Shown piece after piece: positions 21,673 to 32,258 of a stretch of DNA of 64,000 nt. The stretch's first letter is position 1. The number at the start of each line of letters is the position of its first letter. The notes below the pieces were generated by a model, which had not been told where the DNA came from, ran no database searches, and was given only the letters and a program-made list of their open reading frames with translations. The DNA is from Arabidopsis thaliana (taxonomy: Eukaryota; Streptophyta; Magnoliopsida; Brassicales; Brassicaceae): the NCBI RefSeq assembly GCF_000001735.4, contig NC_003070.9:2542001-2606000 (forward strand). Reading direction: 5' to 3'. A program made the translations under genes and the position numbers.

Positions 21673-22740
21673 ATTCTTCGTTAGAAATAACCGAAAATGT
21701 TATGTGGTTAAGATTTAAAAAGGGCGTTTTGGGATGGGTCGTAACAGTACTTCTGCGATTGACATGTGGTGCCACGTGTCGTTCGAATACCTTAGCATTG
21801 GTGATTAACTGTCTACTACGCGGTGGTTATAAAAACTAAAAAGTAAGAAAAACTTATCCGGTGATTCGTATCTGTTTTAAATAACTAGCCCAAAGCCCGG
21901 TGGGCATATAAATGGGCTTAAATGACTAGATCTAAACGGGTCTCAAAAGCCCAATACAACATCCTTAACCGTACTTAATTTTACACAATATAATTTTTGT
22001 TTTCCATTATATATTTTTAATGAAATTATATGTGACCAAACGACACCACGATCACCCTTTCACCAGCACCAGTTTAGAAAAGAATTTCGTTCCCATAAAC
22101 AATGTAATTAGGTTTCATTCCATTTCATTACAAATTTGAAACATGTTTGGACTGGCCGCTAATTATCTGATCGCTAAAAAACTTTTTTTTTCTAGTTCGT
22201 ATTGTATTTTTCTTTCTATTTCATGGTTTTGTGGTAGCAGAAAAAAAAAAGGATCTCAGATATAAAGAACGTTGGGACTTAGGAGAGAGTAATTAGGGAC
22301 GAGTAATTATTATCATAACACAGATATCATTATGAATCTAATCTTTAATTTATAAATTATGTCATGTTCGATGTCTGAATCATTCAATGCCAATTTTTTT
22401 ACTAACAAAAAAAAATCACTACCAAACCAAAGTAATTATGTTTTTAACCCTAAACACCTAAAGATAGATGGTTATCATAATTCACCTACTAGTCTCCCAT
22501 TCATATCTCTAAGTTCTTAACCCTGCTAAATCTTAGAAACAAAATCATATCCCACCATTTTTACAAAAAAAAAGAAGAAGATCGATATATACAAAATCAT
22601 GTACAGAACCAGAGTTAAAATCCCATAAGAAAATACGAATTCGGACTAAAGATTTATTAAAATAGGTATATAAAAGTGATCGAAAATTATGTGTAAATCA
22701 AGTAAAGAAAGAAGAGTATATCTACAGAATCAAATTTGAT
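21673..22740. other. H2B.8 promoter / SMR2 3' flank
   Basis: AT-rich. Besides the G-box at 21771 it has AACCGT near 21966, which resembles a MYB (DUO1-type) site. No gene seen. Confidence 0.45.
21771..21780 (+). promoter_or_regulatory. G-box/ABRE-like element GCCACGTGTC
   Basis: Contains the CACGTG core with ABRE-type flanks. It lies about 100 bp upstream of the H2B.8 ATG. ABREs of this form drive late-seed, ABA-linked expression, which fits the known presence of H2B.8 in dry seed. The functional link is inferred. Confidence 0.5.
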
Positions 22741-23076
22741 TCAGGCACTATTACTCCTTCGTTTCTTACGGACATGGTTTGGTTCGTGAACAAATAAAGT
22801 CTCTACCTCTTGGCTCCCGACGTCGGTGGCTTCAAAGAACCGAAGATCTTTGGACAATCTTGTCTTCTTTGTGAGAGAAATCTCACGCGGTCGCTTTCTT
22901 GGCGGCGGAGGACACGTCTCCACCTCCGGAATCTTGTGATCACTTGAAGTTGGAGTACACAGAGATTCTAACAACTCTTCTTTCTTCGAGCTATCTTGAT
23001 GATCTTCTTCTTCTTGGCTTCTGGGTTTCTGCTCTACTGTCTTTTCTTCTTCTAGGGTCTCGAGAAGCTTAGACAT
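22741..23076 (-). CDS. SMR2: SIAMESE-related cyclin-dependent kinase inhibitor
   Basis: Intronless, 111 residues from the ATG at 23076 (MSKLLETLEEEKTVE); the open frame upstream of it starts only at TTG. It has the features of the plant SIAMESE/SMR family: a short acidic N-terminal part, the motif LCTPTSSDHKIPEVETCPPP, then PRKRPREISL, an F-containing cyclin-binding-like region (DLRFFEATDVGSQEVETLFV) and a basic C-terminus (RKKRRS). SMR proteins bind CDKA/CDKB-cyclin D complexes and restrain mitosis, promoting endoreduplication. The locus order fits AT1G08180, SMR2. A (AG)9 repeat in its leader (23177-23194) may influence transcription. Confidence 0.88.
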   Translation of the reverse strand: MSKLLETLEEEKTVEQKPRSQEEEDHQDSSKKEELLESLCTPTSSDHKIPEVETCPPPPRKRPREISLTKKTRLSKDLRFFEATDVGSQEVETLFVHEPNHVRKKRRSNSA

Positions 23077-23176
23077 GGTCACATGGATGTGAAAGTTTCG
23101 TGGGCTTTTACCTTCCAAAGGAAAGAATATTAATTTGAAAGTGAAATTGGAATATAGAAAGTGATATCATATAGGT

Positions 23177-23194
23177 AGAGAGAGAGAGAGAGAG
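23177..23194. repeat. (AG)9 microsatellite
   Basis: Nine AG repeats about 100 bp upstream of the SMR2 ATG, in the likely 5' UTR (CT-rich on the gene strand), a common feature of plant leaders. Confidence 0.85.
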
Positions 23195-24962
23195 AAAAAA
23201 GAAGGGGATTAAAGAGTTTGTATTTTGCGAAAATGTACATGTATGAATTAATCTTGAATATTCGGATATTCAATGCTTTTTGTGCAACTTAATTGTCTTG
23301 GGAATTAGAAGTGAAACTTTTCAACTGCCCCTATGTCCAAACCTATAGAAATACTATGCCGGAGTCAATTAGTTAGTTAGATTCATTTGTGTTTACTGTT
23401 TAACGTAATTAATTTGAATATAAGTTTGGTTAATTACCCTTGTTACCTATTAAAACTTGAATGTTAACGGAGAAGCTTATCCAAATTAATGTCTCATGTG
23501 TCACATCATTCTTCGATTGTATGTCTAAATACGTACAAATGGTTGGCATAGGATACCATTTCATCAACTTAAAAATAATATTTTCATTTCATAATTGATG
23601 TCCACTTTCCGACTCGCCCCTTTGGAATTATTCGCTCCTTCGCAGCCTACTATATAAACCAATCAGATACCGCCATGTCATCCTCCACTGATTTGTGTTC
23701 GAGAATTGCTCATGTTACTGTAGTCTTTTCTCCATGAACAAAATTACTTACAACTTACAAGGCTAAATGATGTTTGATAGGTTTAACATTTTAATTACTC
23801 TGTGCTCTATATAAGTCCACAATTTGAATAATCAAACTGAAACCTGTATTTTAAGTTTGTCCCCCCATTGAAGTAAGTATATGGTTATGTTGGCATTTAG
23901 TGTTTGCATCGAATGGTCGTTTATGTCAATGAAAGACGTCCCGTCGCTGCCATTGAACGTACGTAATAAGCATTAAATCTTAACAGTGTGATGCAAAATT
24001 TCTCTTATAGCTCATCATCCTCTTTTTTTTTTCTTAAGAATTTGTTGCATGTGAAGATATTTGGTCACTAGAGTATCGTTTCTATAGATGTTCAAGACAG
24101 TAGTAGTTGGAAGGCCGTATTGAAAACAGTCTGAGATGGTAGAAAGAAAATCTTATTTTACATTGATCTAATATATGAAGACTCTTCTGATGATGCATAT
24201 ATATATTTCCAACTTCGTTTGCGCTTTATTCCTACGGATTGTCAAACTTTTAAGAGAAATATGTTGTCCTTTTAGGTTGTTATTGGTCATCAGGGAGATG
24301 TAGGGGCCATGACTGTACATTCTTTTTGGCCTATCAAAACTCGATTCTCTTTTTTAACTCATTGGATTCGTGCTGATCATGCTCTTTGAGAATGTATTCT
24401 TATAGTCAAATTCAAAACTGTTGTAGTTAACATTTGTTAAACAATTAATGGCTTTAAAGTCATACTTTTGATACCTACTAAAATAAAACGTTATTAATTA
24501 TGTTGCAAATGGTTAGAAGGTGTAAGATATACAATGCAATTTGGTTAGGATTCCAGAAAAGGCTAAAGAACAGTGACACTACTAGCAAAAGTGAAAAAAA
24601 AAACATGGCCATATTTATGTATACAAAGTCTACGCTTAAGAGGAAAATGAAGGCAACAGTAAAATAGTGAAGAAAATGACAATCTTATAACTAAGAAGAT
24701 AGAGACATATAACCCCATTTAGTAAAGAGGAAAGTTGTAATGAGAATGGAAAAAATAAAACCTAGAGACTCAGTTAATGGGTTGAAATTTCAGGCTAAAA
24801 TATGTTTCGTCTTCTTGTACGACTACATATAACACACATAACAAAACTAAAACTCGTAAGGTGTATGTGTGAAACTAGTTGTGTATATACATAAGAACAA
24901 ATGGTGAAAACCAGTAGTTAGGGATAGATCTCTGTCCAAACATATTCTTGATCGATCTTAGA

Positions 24963-25033
24963 TCAATCATGCACTCATAGAGATCTACTTCGTTTGTTTG
25001 TTTATTAGACTCATTATCTCTATGAGTGATTGA
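24963..25033 (+). repeat. Inverted repeat with 13-bp perfect arms
   Basis: CACTCATAGAGAT (24972-24984) pairs with ATCTCTATGAGTG (25016-25028). Past a 4-nt bulge, TCAAT (24963-24967) pairs with ATTGA (25029-25033). The loop is 31 nt. Function unknown. Confidence 0.7.
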
Positions 25034-25651
25034 GTATTATATGAATCCGTTTCTAAACAAAGATGCCGAAGGAGTTGATGTTGGGGTCTGATCGCGCCAG
25101 AAAACTTAGGTTTTTCTCTCTGTGTTTGAACCAAAAGTCGTGGTAACTCTGTCTCAAAGAATCTAATAAATCTCTAATTAGACCGTTTGTAAGTAAAAGA
25201 AAAAAAGCTTCAAGTTCAATGAAAAATAAAGATAATGATTGGGACTTTTAGGTTTGTTTGTGCTTCTTTAATTATTTTCTAACAACCTTTTATAGAAAAA
25301 AAACTCTAGACTAGTGAAAATTCGGAGAGTTTCATGTTGCTGCGACTACACCACGTCTCTATCTAAACAGAAAAGGGTCAGGTAAAGGAGATTAATGTAA
25401 CAATCGCACACGTGGCACCTTTTTCTTTGTCGCCTTCCAAATCATTAATTAAATTTCCATTTATTTATTTTCTCTGCTGTCATCACCAATAATTTTAATT
25501 TAATTTTTACCAAAACCAGAATCAAAATTTTGAACGGAGAAGAAGATTGAATTCAGAAAGGAAGAGGCAGATCTGTTATTCTCTGTTGAAGTCTGATTGA
25601 TCTGATCGGAGCTATTGCGGAGGAGGGGTTTACTGCAATTGCACGGTGGTA

Positions 25652-28600
25652 ATGGCTGCGGTTCCGCCTGAAAACGGCGTGGACGGAGATGACGAAAGAG
25701 AGGAAGAAGAAGAGGACGAGGAGGAGGAAGAAGAAGAAGAAGAAGAAGAGAACGGAGATGAGGCTGAGGAGGAGCCACGTCTCAAATATCAGAGGATGGG
25801 TGGCAACGTTCCTGCGTTGCTATCTAACGATGCTGCTTCCTGCATCGCTGTTGCTGCGAGGATGATCGCGCTTGGTACGCACGACGGTACCGTGCGTATC
25901 CTCGATTTATTGGGGAATCAGGCAAGTTTTCCATTGATTTTTGGAATTTCGGGTCTATTTCAACATTGTACAAGTTTTAGTGTCAATTTCAACATTTTAG
26001 GAGTTTTAGTGTTTTGGTGATACTCCTCTAATGATGATGACCTGAGGTCGATAGATGTTAGGCTTTATTGGTTGGTGGTGGAACAGTTTAGTTAGTTTGC
26101 TTTAGCTATAGTTTTGTCAAAGTTCAATTTTTTTTGTTTTGTTTATGATGCTTTGTTCAGGTTAAAGAATTTCGTGCCCACACTGCTCCGGTTAATGACA
26201 TCAACTTTGACACTGAGGGAGAGTATATCGGAAGCTGTTCAGACGATGGGTCTGTTGTTATAAACAGCCTTTTCACTGATGATGAGAAGATGAAATTTGA
26301 TTATCATCGCCCCATGAAGGCCATTTCCTTGGATCCAGATTATACGAAAAAGCAATCTAAGAGATTTGTAGCTGGTGGCTTGGCTGGTCACTTGTATATG
26401 AACTCCAAGAAGTGGTTCGGTAATAAAGATCAGGTTTGTGAGAATGTGGGTAGATTACGTTTTGGAATAGAATCTACTCACCGTGAATTTGATAAGAGGC
26501 TAGTTTTGTAGGTGCTGCATTCTGGGGAAGGTCCAATTCATTCTGTGAAGTGGAGAGGAAGTCTCATCGCCTGGGCTAATGATGTTGGTGTTAAAGTTTA
26601 TGATACAGCCAAAGATCAGCGTGTTACATTTATTGAAAAACCGCGAGGAAGCCCCAGGCCTGAGGCTTTACTACCCCACTTGGTTTGGCAGGTTCGTATA
26701 AATAACTCATTTTGTCAGATTACTTCTTTGATTGTGAATTCATATGTAACAGCGTTGATTTGAAGGGTTATTTTTTATTGTTTCCAGGATGACACTCTCC
26801 TTGTGATTGGTTGGGGAACATCAGTTAAAATTGCGTCGATTAAATCAGACCAGCAACAAACTGGAACTTTTAGGCAGATTCAGATGTCTAGTCTAACCCA
26901 AGTAGATATTGTGGCATCTTTCCAAACCAGCTATTACATTTCAGGGATTGCTCCCTTTGGTGATTCTCTGGTTATTCTTGCTTATATACCCATTGAAGGA
27001 GATGGTGAGAAGGAATTTAGCAGCACCACTACTCTATCGCGTCAGGTACTCTCTTTGTGGTGGTTTTGGTGTTGGGTATGAGATATAGGGACATAAATTT
27101 TGGCATGTCTTTTGGGAAGTGGTTGAGTCTGATTTTAAGTAATCCAGGGAAATGCCCAGAGGCCTGAAATACGCATTGTATCATGGAACAATGATGAACT
27201 CACAATGGATGCTCTTCCTGTACACGGCTTTGAGCATTACAAGGCGAAAGACTATTCCCTTGCTCATGCTCCTTTCCCAGGTCAGAGATTTGTTGGAAAG
27301 TAGTTTGTTTTCTAGGGGAAGGAAAGCATATGTTTGAATACTTACTCGGAAAATTGATGTGAGTGTAGGTAGTAGCTACGCTGGGGGACAGTGGGCAGCT
27401 GGTGATGAACCACTGTACTATATTGTTTCGCCAAAGGATGTTGTGATTGCCAAACCCAGGTAGATTTTTGTGGTCACTATTTCTTGTCCATGTTATTCTA
27501 TTGCTTTGTAAATGAACCTTGCGGTCGCTAACTTATTCTGTTTTTTACTTGTTAGGGATGCTGAAGATCACATAAACTGGCTTTTGCAACATGGATTCCA
27601 CGAGAAAGCCCTAGCAGCTGTTGAGGCTAGTGAAGGACGAACCGAACTAATTGATAAGGTACTTTTTCGAAAATAGGCGTTGAACCTTTTATTTGTCTTC
27701 GCATTATGGTTCATTCTTTCGCTCTTTACTGTTCTCTACTAAAATTGGATGAATGCATAGGAAAGTGTTTTTTTCCGTCATATTTTTTATTTTTCTATAT
27801 GCAATATTTCATGATCTCGACATTCAAAAAACACACTTTAGTTTGGAATTACCCTTTTCAAAAAAGAAAAAAAAGAATTACCCTTTTCGTTATACCAAAG
27901 GATTCTCTGTTCAGATGTTTCATAAGCCTGGAAAATCTTGTTCGAGAAACCAACTGTTAAGTTCTCTTTTCTTTATTGTATAAACGATTTTCAATTCTAA
28001 CACAAACGAGTTATCTAGGTGGGAGCTGGGTATCTTGATCATTTGATTGTGGAAAGAAAATATGCTGAAGCGGCATCTTTATGCCCCAAATTGTTACGAG
28101 GATCTGCTTCAGCCTGGGAGAGGTTTGAACAAATTTGTATCTCTTCTTTGCAAAGTGTTTGTTTTGGTTGTTTTGTACTTTATCTAACATCATGTGTCTC
28201 TTTTCAGGTGGGTTTTCCATTTTGCTCAACTACGCCAGCTGCCTGTTCTTGTCCCATATATGCCTACGGATAACCCAAGGCTTAAGGATACTGTGTATGA
28301 GGTTTGTATATATCAACAACTTTCTACAGATAGGCTTAAATGAAAATATTTTATTTCATAGAAATTTTAAAATAGATAAGTAAAAAAAAAAACTTTTCTT
28401 GTAAACGCAAACATTTGTTTGAAACAGTGGAGGCATAAGATTTATCTTGAAGTTTATTTCTTTACGATGCAGGTTGCTCTAGTTGCACTAGCAACCAATC
28501 CCTCATACCACAAGGAGCTTTTGTCAGCGGTTAAATCTTGGCCACGTTCTGTATATTCTGCTTTGACTGTTATCTCAGCAATAGAGCCTCAACTGAACAC

Positions 28601-31142
28601 ATCTTCAATGACAGATGCCCTCAAAGAGGTCAGCATTGTCTGTCATGTTAAGCTGAGGTTTATTAACATTTACGGATTCAGAGTTGTTTTATTATTTCAT
28701 GTATCAGGCGCTGGCAGAGCTGTATGTAATTGATGGACAGTATCAGAAGGCCTTCTCCCTATATGCTGATGTACGTATGTACTAAGAAAGTATTTGTAAA
28801 ATTATCTTCCCAGATCGTATTCAGGCCTCCTTCCGTTGATAGTCACCTAAAATTTCCTTTTCCTTTTTTATCTCCAGCTTCTCAAACCAGAAGTGTTTGA
28901 CTTCATTGAGAAATACAGCTTGCATGAGGCGATTCGCGGAAAGGTATACCAGATTTTTTTTTTCACAGTTTGAGACTTCTAACATTATGTAGGCTTTTCC
29001 TGGACGATCCACAATTTAATCATCATCATTAATGTTAGCATCTTAGGGGTTCATGAATTTTTTCTTAGATATAGGTACAACTTCTGTGTAATACATAATT
29101 CAAACAAATCTGGAGATCCACAGCTGATTCCAATTTAAAGTTATGGGATGGTCTTGTGAGTAGTATTATCTTGGGATTTAGGCATATCTACTGCTATTTT
29201 GTTATGGCCTCAGAATTCTGCAATACAGACCGGTGAACTTTGTTTTCCTTATCTAATTGTGTAGGTGGTCCAGTTAATGTTGCTTGATTGCAAGCGTGCC
29301 ACTGTCTTATTTATCCAAAATAGGGATTTGATTCCTCCATCTGAAGTTGTTCCACAACTTCTGAAGGCTGGCAAAAATCCACAAGTTCTGAAAGCTGGCA
29401 AAAAATGTGATTCAAGATATTACTTGTACTTATATCTGCATGCATTATTTGAAGTTAGTCATGATACCGGGAAGGATTTTCATGATATGCAGGTATGTGT
29501 AGTTAACTTGATATATGGAATGAATTTTTCCATTCTCTTTCTCTTTTGCTTAAATATTTTCTTAAAATGATTACATATTGTAGGTAGAACTCTATGCAGA
29601 ATACGATACTAAGATGCTGCTTCCGTTCCTACGTAGCAGTCAACATTACAAGTTAGAAAAGGTACTTAACATTACAAGCAACCCAGCTTACTGAAATGAA
29701 CTATCTCTGGGTTATGTCTTTGTGAACTTGATCTATTGCAATATCTCAGGCATATGAACTTTGTGTCAAGAAAGATTTTTTAAGAGAGCAAGTGTTTGTC
29801 CTGGGAAGGATGGGAAATGCAAAACAAGCTCTTGCAGTCATCATAAATAAACTGGGAGATATAGAAGAGGTGATTGTTACTGTGTGTTCAGTAACTGCTC
29901 TTTTTTCCGCAACCCCTTGTACACTCTAATTGATGTCTTTCTGACTGGTAATTAATAAAACAAGCTATGGTGGTTGACTTTGATTGATATTCTGCAGGCT
30001 GTGGAATTTGTGTCCATGCAGCACGATGATGATCTATGGGAAGAGCTGATTAAACAATGTCTAAACAAGCCTGAGATGGTAAAAGCTGTATTTGTGATGC
30101 AAATCACAACACAAACCAGTCTTGATTCTGGGAAACTTGTGTCCATGTAGTACTGTTTCCTTAATCTTCTGTTCTTTTCCACCAATTTTAGGTGGGCTTG
30201 CTGTTGGAGCACACAGTTGGCAACCTCGACCCTCTTTACATTGTAAATATGGTCCCAAATGGCTTGGAAATACCTCGGTTAGTTTTAACTATTACCCCTC
30301 ATTGCTGTTACTCTATTCATGAGTTGGTTCAATCACGTGTTCTTACTTAAATAAACATCGACCCTCATCTATGTGATGCCAAACCTGTTGGTTTACCCAA
30401 AGCTAAGTTCGCACACAGAGCATTGGCAGAATCATATGCTTCCTGAACACTTTTCATCAAAATAATGTTCTCCTCATTGTTTCTTCTGCTTTCAGATTAA
30501 GGGATCGATTGGTCAAAATCGTAACAGATTACAGAACTGAGACATCTCTTAGACACGGTTGCAATGACATTCTCAAGGTACAAATTTAATGTCACCAATG
30601 TCCCTCTAATCATATATATCTGGAACAGACTCCAGGGAATTTGACGTGTGGGGGTTGTTGTACAGACGGATATTGTTAATCTTCTGGTCAAATGCTTCAA
30701 CGAGGCTAGGCGTGGGGTCTGCCTGAGCCATGAAGACGACGATTCCCGTGCGAAGAGAGAAGACAATAATCGCTCATCATTCTCGCAGAGAATGGTAGTA
30801 GATAAATCTTTGAGCATAAAGATGACAGAAGTGAAGTCGAAGACACGGGGGGACACACGGTGTTGTATGTGCTTCGACCCGGTCTCGATAAGAGGGGACA
30901 CTGTAGTGGTCTTCTTCTGCTGCCATGCTTACCACGAGACGTGCCTCATGGATGCAGCCTTCAGTAACAACAATCACAAGACAACCAAAGGTTCTTCGGG
31001 GTATGAATATAGCTACGATAACGGTGTGGATGAGGAGGAAGAGGATGAGGAAGAAGATGAGGATGGTGATGGAGACAGACCTGGGCGGTCGCGTTTACGG
31101 TGCATATTATGTACTACTGCCGCCGCTGCGTCCGCTCGGTAG
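25652..31142 (+). CDS. VPS41: Vacuolar sorting protein VPS41, HOPS complex subunit
   Basis: Tethers endosomes and other vesicles to the vacuole as part of HOPS. The first exons are 25652-25921, 26161-26433, 26512-26691, 26788-27045, 27148-27280 and 27369-27459, each in frame; many short exons follow to the stop at 31140-31142. The start ATG at 25652 is followed by an acidic run of about 25 Glu/Asp. The N-terminal half has WD40-type repeats (VPALLSNDAASCIAVAARMI, VNDINFDTEGEYIGSCSDDG, VKWRGSLIAWANDVGVKVYD). The middle has the alpha-solenoid and clathrin heavy-chain repeat (NWLLQHGFHEKALAAVEASE, LYADLLKPEVFDFIEKYSLH, KDFLREQVFVLGRMGNAKQA). The C-terminus is RING-H2-like (CCMCFDP...CCHAYHETC...LRCILC) with an acidic insert. 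Intron 1 has a GC donor. Plant homologues are near 980 residues, consistent with this model. Confidence 0.94.
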
Positions 31143-32258
31143 CGACCCCTTTTGTGCATGTGTTTGTGAAGTATTTTTGGTGTGCTTCGAACATATATAT
31201 ATTTTTTTTTAAAGAAGAAAATGTTCATTGTTTGTTCTGTAGTTCTCTAAAATATAGCAAAAAGAGAAAGGCGAGAGATGGAGAAAACATGTGTGCCAGA
31301 ATTTGTGCCTTTGTATTATTTCCCGATGAGTGGCCAAGTGTTACGATTGAATTGACTTTGAGTTTTTTACAAAGGCCAAGTTTGTTTCTCTTCCTTCTCT
31401 TTACGCTTAGTTTCTAAGCCCATACCTGAAACATTTACATTTTTTTTTTTGGCTCCTCTGTCCTCGATCTACAAAAAAATCGTCATTTCCGATAATTCCA
31501 TTTTCAGTGTACTGCTTCTTGTTGTTTGTCGTTTAGCAGAGAGTAAAATATATGTGACAGCTCTCTTGTTCTTTGATCTTATGATCTTATTTTTGTTTTG
31601 GTCGGCGATCTTGTCATCTTTTTTTTTTTTTTTTAAATACATGATAGCTAATTCACCGTTTCCTATGAGTACGTTTTTTTTCTGAAATATAGATTGGGAA
31701 ACAAATTTTGTAAATAATTTTCTATAAGTGTATGAGCACCTATGCTCTGTTTTTCTTCTTGAGCTGTAATGCTCTGTTTTTGTAGTACTATTTTATTCTA
31801 TGTTTCTAATAAAAATGTTTAGACGGCAAAAAAAAAAGACAGACCTTAGGCATTTCTAATTAAGGTATATATTCACATAACACAGCAACACGAGCAAAAG
31901 CCAAACTAACTCGTTTATTACAACCAGGCAGATATAGAAGTGAAGTGTGGAATCCGCCAAAGATATGTAACATATAAAGAAAGCCCCAATGTTATAGTTT
32001 GCACAAACCATTCCCTTTTTAGTTTCGGACAAATACAAGATATAAAGCTTCAAAACAAAGGAATTCAAAAACATTAACAGTAATACTATATAACAAGGAA
32101 AACGTAAACTAGAATCAACCACCATGATATATCATTTGTTTAGAATGGCCTAAAATAAGGGAAGAGAAGGTTTCTGTTGGGAGAATTTTTTTTTTAAAAA
32201 GAAAGAATGGAATCGTAGCCACCACATGATTTGAGGTGTTTGTAAAGAGAGACGACCT
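31143..32258. other. Intergenic between convergent VPS41 and AXS2
   Basis: Low-complexity T-rich sequence with several poly-T runs (for example 31201-31211 and 31619-31634) and an A9 tract near 31829. It probably contains both 3' UTRs. No gene seen. Confidence 0.5.

Larger units (their letters stand above)
23077..25651. other. Long intergenic region between divergent SMR2 and VPS41
   Basis: About 2.6 kb without a credible ORF. It contains the inverted repeat at 24963-25033 and a G-box (CACACGTGGCAC) near 25408-25419, about 235 bp upstream of the VPS41 ATG. The last part is the VPS41 5' UTR. Confidence 0.5.

Noticed and set aside
23077..23118. Longer SMR2 N-terminus (MEGKSPRNFHIHVT...)
   Set aside because: It begins with TTG; the ATG at 23076 is the first real start and suits the family length.
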